Assembly (NCBI GenBank): GCA_036768485.1
Contig: JAVLUZ010000142.1
Location: 21,480,290 to 21,544,289, forward strand
Origin: Mermis nigrescens
Taxonomy: Eukaryota > Nematoda > Enoplea > Mermithida > Mermithidae
Length of the DNA: 64,000 bases
Direction of reading: 5' to 3'
A model generated the notes under the pieces. The model saw only the letters and a program-made list of their open reading frames with translations, was not told the origin of the DNA and ran no database searches. The translations under genes and the position numbers were made by a program. Within the stretch, counting starts at the first letter, position 1, and every line of letters begins with the position of its first letter. Shown one piece after another: positions 1 to 9,822 of the stretch.

Positions 1-663
1 GCTAATCGGGTAAAATCAAACAATGTAATTAAACAAGGGCACAAAGCCCTGCCAAAGGCATACAACTGATGCCAATTGGCAGAAACACGAATGATTAAAA
101 ACAAAGCGTACGGCGAAAAGAAGCGTGCACACTACGCTGGAAAACTAACAGACGAGTTCTCCAGCCAAGCAGATAAAAAGGCACGTACTGAGTCTGCTCA
201 CGTACGGCGACGAAAGAAAAAAGACACGCTCAGCGCGGAAGCTGGCGGAGAGGCTCTCAGGCTCAAAAACTAATTGTAAAATGTAAAATCTTAAAGTGCC
301 GTCAAAAACTGCGCTCGCACGCAGTTTTAACTGACGCGGAAAAAGAGGCGTAACAACACGAACTAAGAGATATGAAAAGGATCTCTGAATACGACAATAG
401 GCCAATGGGCAAAAGCTTACGGTAAACGTATGTACAAACGAGACAGGCACAAATATGAGACACACACATATGATCTTTTAACACACGTAAGATATGATAA
501 CACACATACCAATTCGTACTCAAGTCGCATTAAGCCCGAGTGCCCATTTTCCTATCCCGGATTTTGATTGAAAATATGTGTGGGAAAGGAATGAAAAATA
601 TGATAATTTTTAGGGGAAGGTGGTCCCGGGCGACTCGCTTAAGCGTTGCGCTTAACGGTCGTG
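1..663 (+). repeat. LTR-like repeat, copy 1 (left end outside window)
   Basis: This stretch matches 39876-40484 almost base for base, including the same short A-rich phrases and the hairpin around 302-325 (GCGCTCGCACGC region). In the second copy the sequence is the right part of a ~1.07-kb dispersed repeat starting near 39416 with TGTG. Five copies occur in the window and the best bounded one (48705-49767) starts TGTAG and ends TACA with a 4-bp direct repeat, as a solo LTR would. The short open frames here are not conserved between copies. No gag-pol gene is seen nearby. It could instead be a non-autonomous DNA element. Confidence 0.5.
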
Positions 664-2700
664 TATGTGCGTATGGAAATTGAGCACAAGAATGTACATC
701 TGGGGCAATCAATCGGTTTTTTTCATCTGTTTCAAAAAAACCCAACCGATTTTTTTCCCAAAAAATTTTTTCAGTGTAAAGTTTACAAACATAAGTTCGG
801 CACATACAAACGTACTACAATCAAAGGGCTACAAGCTGGCCCAAACCGAATTTATTTACACTTAATGGGGCGTTAGGTTCAGATTTTTAAAGTTTACAAT
901 GTGGTGGACAGTGAAAAATACGTGTTTGTCCATATTTTTGTTCGCCATTTTCTCTGTTCAGAAGTCGGGGGAGGTCGGATAGGATAAAAATAAAGTACTT
1001 TTTAAGGGGTGGCGAACAAAAATATGGACAAACACGTATTTTTCACTGTCCACCACATTGTAAACTTAAAAAATCTGAACCGAACGCCCCATTGAGTGTA
1101 AATAAATTCGGTTTGGGCCAGTTTGTAGCCCTTTGATTGTAGTACGTTTGTATGTGCCAAACTTATGTTCCGCAAAATATTGGATATGATTTACCAATTA
1201 AATACGAAAAAACCTGTTTTTTTCGCCCATTTTACACCTCAGATTTCGAACTTTACACCCCCATAAACAGCTTAATATTACGTTTTTTTGAACGCGGTTT
1301 GCTTCGACGTGTAGCCCTTAAAAGTAACTTTATTTTTATTTATTTAATTTATCTTAACTCATAACCGAAAAAGTTGGTAGAGAAATCTTGGACAAAATCT
1401 GTTTTTTTACTCATCCACTAGAGTGTAAAGTTTAAACCCTGGTACTGTGTATTGATTGTAGAAAAGTTTGAAGGTCAGATTCGTTATTCTGACCTCACAG
1501 AGAACATTTTTAAAAAAATTCATCATCCACGACGCTCTGGGCGAAAAAAATTTTTCAGTGTAAAGTTTACACCTGCAATAATAACGCAATATTGATTGTA
1601 AAGAAACAAAATAAATTTTGACGTGTAGCGCTTAAGACGAGGCAGATTTTAAAGGTAGTTATCACGTTTTTTCTACTAAGTGGAGAATATGGCAGGGAAA
1701 AAATATTTTTTGTCTCAGACTCTTTACAATAAACCGCCTCTAAATTCGAAAATATTACTTTTTAAGAAAAAATAAAAAAAGTTTCTCCTAGATTTTACAA
1801 CCGTCTGCCTTTTGAAACCAATCAGACTGCATAGAATGTAAAACTGAGTTAGATATGCTCTTTCACATGAAAACAGTAAAAAACAGTCTAATTTACACTC
1901 CTGTGCAACAATCAATGAGTGTAAAGGAATTTTAAGACCAGATTCGTAACCTACTAATTAGGGAAAACATTTTTTAAAAAAATTCATCATCCACGACGCT
2001 ATGGGCGGAAAAATTTTTTCAGTGTAAAGTTTACACTTGCACTAATAACGCAATATCAATTGTAAAGAAACGAAATAAATTTTGACGTGTAGCGCTTAAG
2101 ACGAGGCACATTTTAAGGGTAGTTACCACGTTTTGTCTACCAAGTGGAGAATATGGCAGAGAAAAATTTTTTGTCCCAGACTCTTTACAATGAACCGCCT
2201 CTAAATTCGAGAATATTACTTTTAAAAAAAATAAAAAAGTCTCCCCTAGGTTTTTTAACCGTCTACATTTTGAAACCAATCAGACTGCATAGAATGTAAA
2301 ACTGAGTTAGATATGCTTGGCCACATGAAAACTGTAAAAAAACCCGTCTAATTTACACTCCTGTGCAACAACCAATGAGTGTAAAGAAATTTTAAGACCA
2401 GATTCGTAACCTACTAATTAGGGAAAACATTTTTTAAAAAAATTGGTCCTCCGCAAATCATTTGAATTTTTGGTGTAAACTTTACACACTCACGACGCGC
2501 TCGGTATTGAGTGTAAACAAGAAAAAAAATGGGGGCACTAAGTTTTTTTATTATCTACCTTTTAAAAAAAACCGCACCTCTCAGATGTGTGCCGTTGTAG
2601 CTGTGAGGGGGGGACACAAATTTCGCACTCGCTGTGAAAAACATATAAGAAAAAAGGATGGCCAAGTATATTATAGGTAGCGCTATCGCGCTACCTATGA
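664..2700 (-). mobile_element. Non-autonomous Helitron-type element H1 (5' end at 2700)
   Basis: On the minus strand the element begins at 2700 with TCATAGGTAGCGC, preceded by A (2701). The near-palindrome at 2675-2698 is followed by a conserved module with the words CCAAGTATATTATAGG and CCGCACCTCTCAGATG on the plus strand. The body is non-coding and densely sprinkled with GTGTAAA/TTTACAC, for example at 1555-1573 and 2020-2037. The whole interval is nearly identical to 40485-42421, including the junction with the LTR-like repeat, so H1 and H6 descend from one composite parent. No Rep/helicase frame is present. An internal ~500-bp segment is tandemly repeated (about 1425-1920 and 1921-2410). 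The 3' end lies left of the window. Confidence 0.75.
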
Positions 2701-3955
2701 TCACTTTAGTAGGTGTAAAAAACGTCAAAAGACGAAACGTGATATCGTCAGCAGCTGTCTTTCGGTAAATTGATAAAGCTAAATATGTATTATCACTAAA
2801 ATTCGAATAAAGTTGGTGCAGGGATTATCAGCACTTGTGTTTTTCCGATCTACGAGTAACAAGATATCAGTGATCTTACTAAATAATCGATGAAAATGTA
2901 ATTTCGTCTTGTAATTAATATTCGATTTCTTTAAAAAATATTCTTGCTCGCTCAAGGCAAAATTTGGATGAAGTTGGTTCAGTTTTACCTCAATTTTACG
3001 AGTCCTGGGAGTTCTACAAGTTCCTCAGAATCCGACCCACAGATTACGGTTGGTCCCCAAAGATTCAATTTTTTGTTGTTTTTTGCAATTATGCCGCATT
3101 GGACCGGACCTCACCCTCAAAATCCGGTCACCGCAGGGAATTTTCTACTTCTGGGGGATGCTTGCAACCCCCACGCCAACGTGTGATTTACAGCCCCCTC
3201 CAACATCTGAAAAAACCTCCGCAAAAGTCGATAAACCCCCTCGAATTGATTTTTTTGGCATGTTTTTTGTGATTACCAATTTTGATTCTTCCCCTTGAAT
3301 TTGGCTGCTGCCCATGGATGCTTGAGAATGGTCATAATCACACCTGGGCGTGGGGGGTCTGGAGGTATACACCTCCCGCAGAAGTTGAAACCCCTCGTAG
3401 ATTACTCTAAACCCCCAGAATTCTATTTTTAGTAACATTTTTAGCAATTTTTGGCGATATCGCGCGATTGCAATACTTCATTCCCGTCATTTTCGTACAA
3501 CAATTTGCATTATGCTCCTTCACCGCCTTTTGAAGACATCTTGCCTGACTGTAGTAGGCCACGGCAATACTGACTAAAAGGATTGTATAAATTTTTGTAA
3601 AATTAATCATTTATTGCAAATTTTCCATTACAGACCTTTGTAATTTGTGAATTTTCGCATCTCGGAATTTTGGTTATGCCGATGATGCCTAGGGTGATAA
3701 TCGAATATCCTTCCAGAATCATTCATAGAAGTACCATACTATGATCTTTAATTACAAAAAAATGAATTTAGAATAAAAGTATGAAAAACGCTCTCTAAAG
3801 AAAGTTATGCCTGTACTGAAATACCTGATGCTTATAAATCATTGTATGAGAAAAATAATTTAATAAATCTAACCCCTTAACCCCCATACCCACGTGTGCT
3901 TGCAGTTGACCTTCGGCGCCAAAAATGATATAATTAGCTCTAACTCAACTAATAA
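2701..3955. other. Region between Helitrons with degenerate MITE pieces
   Basis: It holds decayed relatives of the CAYACSTGGGC hAT-type MITE: a plus-oriented end near 3165-3184 and minus-oriented pieces at 3185-3319 and 3345-3450 (CACCTGGGCGTGGGG at 3345). Between 3455 and 3610 is one small secreted-peptide-like open frame, listed separately. The rest (2701-2990, 3611-3955) shows nothing I recognise. Confidence 0.5.
3407..3610 (-). CDS. Possible small secreted cysteine-containing peptide, or first exon
   Basis: Unrecognised. The 67-codon frame starts MINFTKIYTILLVSIAVAYY, a plausible signal peptide (short charged/polar start, hydrophobic core at residues 8-19, small residues SQA before a possible cleavage). 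A short mature part follows with cysteines near residues 25, 37, 38 and 47. The last ~15 residues run into a MITE, so the real coding part would end earlier: a GT donor-like GGTATG lies in the codons for TGM near residue 42, or the frame has lost its true end. Only one copy is seen, so it is not an obvious repeat artefact. A chance frame in AT-rich DNA remains quite possible. Confidence 0.25.
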   Translation of the reverse strand: MINFTKIYTILLVSIAVAYYSQARCLQKAVKEHNANCCTKMTGMKYCNRAISPKIAKNVTKNRILGV

Positions 3956-4732
3956 TCAAAGGTAGCGCGTTAGCGCGTACCTATAATATACATGGGTACC
4001 CCCAACATATGCCCCCTCACAGCTATAACGGCACACATCTGAGAGGTGCGGTTTTTTTTAAAGGTAGATAATGAAAAAGTTAGGACCCCCATTTTTTACT
4101 TGTTCACACTCAATACCGAGCGCGTCGTGAGTGTGTAAACTTAATACCAAAAATTCAAATGATTTACGGAGGGCCAATTTAAAAAAAAATGTTTTCCCTA
4201 ATTATTAGGCTACAAATCTGGTCTTAAAATTTCTTAACACTCATTGGTTGTTGCACAAGAGTGTAAATTAGACGGTTTTTTACTGTATTCATGTGCAAGA
4301 GCATATCTAATTCAGTTTTACATTCTATGCAGTCTGATTGGTCTCAAAAGTAGACGGTTATAAAATCTAGGGGAGTCTTTTTTATTTTGTTTTTAAAAGT
4401 AATATTTTCAAATTTAGAGGCGATTTATTGTAAAGAGTCTGGGACAAAAAAATATTTTTTCCCTGCCATATTCTCCACTTAGTAGACAGATCGTTGTAAC
4501 TACCTTTAAAATGTGCCTCGCGCTACACGTTATAATTTATTTTGTTTCTTCACAATCAATATTGCGTTATTAGTGCAGGTGTAAACTTTACACTGAAAAA
4601 TTTTTTTCAGACCAGAGCGTCGTTGATGATGAATTTTTTTAAATGTTCTCCGTAAGGTCAGAATAACGAATCTGACCTTTAAACTTTTCTACAGCCACTG
4701 TTTGTTCAGGTATGAAGAGTTGAACTTAGAAT
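3956..4732 (+). mobile_element. Helitron-type element H2, 5' part only
   Basis: It begins with TCAAAGGTAGCGCG preceded by A (3955), followed by the near-palindrome and the module GGTACCCCCAACATATGCC. The next ~770 bases are a close copy of 4733-5512, down to the phrase CTACAGCCACTGTTTGTT at 4690. H3 begins inside it at 4733. The homologous uninterrupted sequence at 5505-5516 reads on as GAATTATTATATC. The remainder of H2 was not found downstream of H3, so H2 is truncated or rearranged. Confidence 0.7.
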
Positions 4733-7700
4733 TCATAGGTAGCGCGTTAGCGCGTACCTATAATATACTTGGGTACCCTAACCTATGCCCCCTCACACAG
4801 CTATAACGGCACACATCTGAGAGGTGCGGTTTTTTTAAAAGGTAGGTAATAAAAAAACTGAGGACCCCATTTTTTATTTACACTAAATACCGATCGAGTC
4901 GTGAGTGTGTAAAGTTTACACCAAAATTCAAATGATTTTCGGAGGGCCAAATTTAAAAAAATGTTTTCCTTGATTAGTAGGTTACGAATATGGTCTTAAA
5001 ATTTCTTTACATTCATTAGTTGTTGCACAAGAGTGTAAATTAGACGGTTTTTTTACTGTTTTCATGTGCAAGAGCATATCTAACTCAGTTTTACATTCTA
5101 TGCAGTCTGATTGGTCTCAAAAGGTAGACGGTTATAAAATCTAGGGAGTCTTTTTTTATTTTGTTTTTAAAAGTAATATTTTCAAATTTAGAGGCGATTT
5201 ATTGTAAAGAGTCTGGGACAAAAAAATATTTTTTCCCTGCCATATTCTCCACTTAGTAGACAGAACGTCGTAACTACCTTTAAAATGTGCCTCGTCCTAA
5301 GCGCTACACGTCAAAATTTATTTTGTTTCTTTACAATCAATATTGCGTTATTAGTGCAGGTGTAAACTTAACGCTGAAAAATTTTTTCCGCCTAGAGCGT
5401 CGTTGATGATGAATTTTTTAAAAATGTTCTCCGTAAAGTCAGAATAACGAATCTGACCTTTAAACTGTTCTACAGCCACTGTTTGTTGAGGTATGAAGAG
5501 GTGAACTTTGAATTATTATATCTATTTTCCAATGCCGATAGATAACTCCGTATTGCATATTGTTTGATCAGATTTTTCTTATTTCAGAGGTTTTTGACAC
5601 GTCTTTAATAAATAATTATTTTTGTTATCATAAATGCACTATTCTTAAACTTCAGTAGAATGATGAATATTTTTTTAATCATTGACTAAGCATTAAAATT
5701 CGCCGATTTGACAAGTTGATGCAGAGGCTGACGCATCCGTTCTCGCATGCGGGTTTAAAAAAAGACTAATGGGTTCAAATCTTCTGAGTACCGACTTTTT
5801 TATTTTTTTGATTCTTTCGGCAAAACAATGCACTTTCGACTTGTTTATGTCTGCCAACAACTCCGGTTATGAGATTTAGGAAATTTTTTAAGACAGAAAT
5901 GTACAATGGATCAAGGGCTATCTTGTGTTTACCAGCAAACTTTTCTACAATCAATACGCAATTAGCACCAGTAATTTAAACTTTACACTCTAGTGGATGA
6001 GTAAAAAAATGGATTTTGTCCGAGATTTCTCTGCCAACTTTTTCAATTATGAGTTGTGAAGAATTGAATAAAATAGAAATTAAAAAACTTTTAAGGGCTA
6101 CAGGTCGAAGCAAGCCGCGTTCAAAAAAACGTAATATTGAGTCGTTTGTGGGGGTGTAAAGTTCGAAATCTGAGGTGTAAAATGGGCGAAAAAAGAGGTT
6201 TTTTCGCATTTTGATTGGTGAATCATATCAAATATTTTGCAGAACATAAGTTTCGCTCATTCAAACGTACTACAATCAAAGGGCTACAAACTGGCCCAAA
6301 CCGAATTTATTTACACTCAATGGGGCGTCAGTTCAGATTTTTAAAGTTTACAATGTGGTGGACAGTGGAAAAATACATGTTTGTCCATTTTTTGTTCGCC
6401 ACTATCTCTGTTCAGAAGTCGAGCGAGGTCGAATAAGATAAAAATAAAGTACTTTCTAAGGGGTACGCGTCATAGCGAATTGCGTTTGTTTACATCAACA
6501 TTTAGCTTTTTCGGGAAGCGTAAATTTAAAAAAATGAGGGAGTTAAACGTGTTCCTGTCTTGTTTTTTCTGCCAAGTTCTGGGTTATGAGTCTGGACGTA
6601 ATCTCAAGTCTAAAAATGAATCAGAAACCAAATGTGATACACCAGTTTGTTTGCACTCAACAGTGGTGTGAAGAGGTTTACATCTGATATTTATTTGTCC
6701 TCGGTCCATTGTGGAGAATTAATCTTTTCATAAATGTTGATCGTAATATCACAATAATATCAGAATTACGAATCCGACTGAAATTTTTTTACACTCTGTA
6801 GTCGTGTAAAGTTTACACTGCATCTTAAGTTTAGTTCTAGAGCCTTGCGGAAGCTTATTTTTTTCAAAATTTTCTACGTAAAATCAGAATTGGGAATCTG
6901 ACTGTTAGTTTTCTATACACCTAGTAGTTGTGTAAAGTTTGCACTATTCATTTGTTGTCAATATGAAGTTTATACTACAAATTTATTTTAATTCCAAATC
7001 TGAGCGTTGATATTTGCGTAAAGTTTATGCTGAAAAACTTTGATCTGTTTAAATAATGTAAGGTTGTCTTGTTTAAAAAGGATAATGCTGATGTTAAGAA
7101 CAATATTGTTTTCCGCATTCTTGGACTGCTGTCATTATTGTGGTATGTTACTGTATGTGTTTACTGACTGATGTACTGAAATCATGCTAATTAAAAATAA
7201 GGTACTAGCAAAGAAAAATGCTCCGATGGAACAAAAAATATGAATATACTTGGAATCGTGGATTATTAAGGATGTAAAAGGAGGGGACTAGGAAAAATCT
7301 ACCTAAAGTCGCAAAATCTGCTAAAAATCACACTTTCTCTAAGCAACGCAAAAAATCGAAGTATATTCTGCGGCCAACAGACTAATATAAATCTTTAACC
7401 ATAAAAATGATTGAAAAAGCAGCACGTTAGTTACGCAGTAGCTATGGGAAATGATATTGAGTAAACTAACAGTTTTTCTAAGCCAATTGAACGAAATAGC
7501 AAACATCGATGCATCCAAGACAACTGAAGAAATTATTGGTTTAAAACAGTAGGAAACGCGTAAGTTGACTTAAAACAGACTAAATGTAAGTACAGTAGCA
7601 TTCCCGTAACGATTGTGTGCACTAATTAATCGGCCCCTGCTTTGCTTGCTATAATGTTCATAACAAAATAAAACAACTTTAAATACAATACCACTTAGTT

Positions 7701-8003
7701 TTCTATCAATCAAGATACGAAGCTAGTCAGCGTTGCTACTTGCCAGCAATTTAAAAAAGTAAACATTATAGATTTCGTTTACACACTCTTATCTGAAACT
7801 TTGAACATTATTTAAAAAAGACACTTTGTTCGAAGCCGCAGAATATACTTCGATTTTTCGCGTTGCTTAGAGAAAGTGTGATTTTTAGCAGATTTTGCGA
7901 CTTTAGGTAGATTTTTCCTAGTCCCCTCCTTTTACATCCTTAATAATCCACATTCCAAGTATATTCATCTTTTTTGTTCCATCGGAGCATTTTTCATTGC
8001 TAG
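4733..8003 (+). mobile_element. Helitron-type element H3 with both ends visible
   Basis: The 5' end is TCATAGGTAGCGCG (4733) and the 3' end is CTAG (8000-8003). Immediately upstream of CTAG is a 6-bp stem, TGTTCC/GGAGCA (7975-7980 and 7984-7989, one G-T pair), loop ATC, then 10 nt, matching the Helitron rule of a short hairpin ~10 nt before CTRR. The 3.27-kb body has no long frame and many GTGTAAA/TTTACAC words. Here the base before the 5' end is T rather than A, so the left junction may have drifted. No Rep/helicase protein is encoded, so mobilisation would need a partner elsewhere. Confidence 0.75.
7205..8003. repeat. Tail-to-tail Helitron 3' ends: ~800-bp module with ~180-bp inverted arms
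   Basis: The plus strand starts CTAGCAAAGAAAAATGC at 7205 and ends with the reverse complement at 8003. The two arms (about 7205-7380 and 7845-8003) are near-perfect inverted copies of the Helitron 3' terminal 180 bases. The middle is unique, non-coding and shared with the modules at 24592-25379, 30078-30734 (right arm truncated) and 38113-38874. It either arose by capture of a second 3' end in inverse orientation or is a MITE-like element of its own. Confidence 0.7.
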
Positions 8004-8008
8004 TTATA

Positions 8009-8166
8009 GTCTGTTTCACATAAGTTTGGACATAAATTGTAAGAATTTTTTCGAAACTAAGCCGACGAATTACGATAATTATATATCAAATCAATGCTAT
8101 AATCGCAATCTGTCGACTTATTATCGGACATAGTTTTTAAAATTTATGCCCAAACTTTTGTGAAAC
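8009..8166. mobile_element. Small TIR element (MITE T1, ~160 bp)
   Basis: It starts GTCTGTTTCACATAAGTTTG and ends with the inverse, TTATGCCCAAACTTTTGTGA, giving ~28-bp imperfect terminal inverted repeats around a centre that reads AATTATATATC. Copies of the same length lie at 15791-15948, 17391-17554 and 48414-48582. Several ends sit next to TA, suggesting a Tc1/mariner-type MITE, but the target duplication is not clean. No coding capacity. Confidence 0.65.
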
Positions 8167-8778
8167 GCTCAGCAAGCAGATTCTGTTAAGCAAAAGAAGT
8201 AATGAAGTGTGCTTATCCTTGTATTCATGGAAGCTTGCTGAAATATTTGCTAACGAATAGCTGAAGAGTACAGCAGATTAGCATAGACTCCAGCCAAACT
8301 TGTATATATTAAACAGAGAGACGAAGCGCAGAGATAGGTACTTTCTGCAGTCAAAAATTGTGTTTTATTTTGCGCAAAATTTATCTGAAAAATTAGAAAT
8401 ACCTACGTACAGAAATGTGGCCATATGTACACTGCTTGCACAGCATGGCCAGTTTACGCTGCAGCTGAATAGCTGAATTTACTGACGAACTGATAATCGG
8501 AACAACTTAAGATGAAAAGCCCAAAATTTCAGGCTTCTATTAAGTTGAATTGGCTTCAGCTAGAAATGCGACGAGCACATAACATAGTTTAGTTTTTGAT
8601 CTTATTTTTGCCTTATTTTTCCCGAAACATCTGGTTTGCTTCTGATAACTTTCAGCAGTTGTCCCATCAGGATTTTGTACTTGCGTCAGATGCATGATAA
8701 TATATGGTTTACAAACATACATGCACCCATGTTAAGTATAACTAGATTACAATGACAATGTAATTTGAATAAAGATAC
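8167..8778. other. No recognisable feature
   Basis: AT-rich sequence with short open frames on both strands. I see no domain, repeat copy or RNA gene. Confidence 0.4.
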
Positions 8779-9010
8779 GCAATGTTAATTGTCGAAGAAG
8801 CATCATTGGTTTTCGTCCAAGCAATTCTTTTTCAAATATAATCGTTTTTCGAATGTTTACTGTTACATGCACAATGTTAATTGTCGAAGAAGCATCATTG
8901 GTTTTCGTCCAAGCAATTCTTTTTTCGAATGTAATTCATTGTCGAAGAAGCATCATTGGTTTTCGTCCAAGCAATTCTTTTTTCAAATATAATCGTTTTT
9001 CGAATGTTTA
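8779..9010. repeat. Minisatellite, three imperfect units of ~60-95 bp
   Basis: The phrase GTCGAAGAAGCATCATTGG followed by TTTTCGTCCAAGCAATTC recurs at about 8790, 8882 and 8941. Units differ in length by a spacer that carries TCGTTTTTCGAATGTTTAC. Overlapping small frames here are products of the repeat. Confidence 0.85.
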
Positions 9011-9177
9011 CTCTTCTATGCATATCTGCATTTAATTCTCTGGTATGCTAAGCGCATTACTGATCAATCACTAAATATCGCAGCACAAATAATGCAATTG
9101 TGGAGATTGATATTGTATTCGAAGAATTATTCGGTCCAGTTTCCGGTATTTTGTGGATTCCATTTAGTTTAATACTA

Positions 9178-9711
9178 TAATCTGTTTCATATAAGTCTGG
9201 GCATACATTTTCGCGTTGCCTTTTTACGTTGTCATTGATTTATTCAAAATGATTTTGGTGGATAACTTTTCCAAAATATTTCGAAATTTTAGACGACCTT
9301 ATGCGATGAAACGATCAAATTTCTTTGACTATGGCGAAAATCCGACATGAAGCTCCGGAACATTTTTCAAATTTAGGCAGAAGGGTTATCGGAGAGGTGT
9401 ATACGCAAACCCTGAAGCAATTGACGCAAAGCGTCGACAATTTTTATAATTTATGCTTAAAAATGGAATAAAATTATACCGATAGCTGTTTAAGTGCTCT
9501 AGAAAATGTTTTAGGAATCATGTAAATGCTGCTTCAAAAACCTATAATTGATGAGAGAATAAGGCTTCAAGCGGCTAAGAAAGTAAGTAAATGCCATAAA
9601 CGGAATTCTAAGAATATTGGGAAATAACGATCAACGATGGCCAAAAGTCAGTAAAGATCGTATATCGAATCTTTATCTCGCCAACTATGCTGGGCCTTCG
9701 CTTTTTTCACA
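9178..9711 (+). pseudogene. Possible decayed Tc1/mariner-type element, left end plus remnant frame
   Basis: The left end (ATCTGTTTCATATAAGTCTG at 9181) matches the terminal repeat of the ~160-bp T1 MITE, but the sequence then continues into unrelated DNA. A 47-codon frame begins at the ATG near 9332 (MAKIRHEAPEHFSNLGRR) and is followed by stops and shifted frames to ~9650. I do not recognise a transposase catalytic motif. It could be the source element of the T MITEs or simply unrelated sequence next to a broken end. Confidence 0.25.
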
Positions 9712-9822
9712 TGATGCCAATATGAGAAGCGCTGAAAAATTCGCCATACCACCATTTTTAAGGCCATTTTTCGATCTTTGAAAAACCTTGCACCCCCAAA
9801 ATTTTATTGCCGCCCGCCTATG
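9712..9822 (-). mobile_element. Fragment of CAYACSTGGGC MITE
   Basis: It matches the terminal part of the complete minus-oriented MITEs (see 14271-14534) through CGCCATACCACCATTTTTAA and ends in GCCCGCCTATG. The other half is missing. Confidence 0.7.

Noticed and set aside
2944..3298. Three overlapping plus-strand frames of 80-102 codons
   Set aside because: They lie in decayed G/C-run MITE sequence and have no recognisable domain.
8840..9035. Repeats with spacers suggesting a CRISPR array
   Set aside because: Only three long imperfect units with similar rather than unique spacers, in a eukaryotic context; an ordinary minisatellite.
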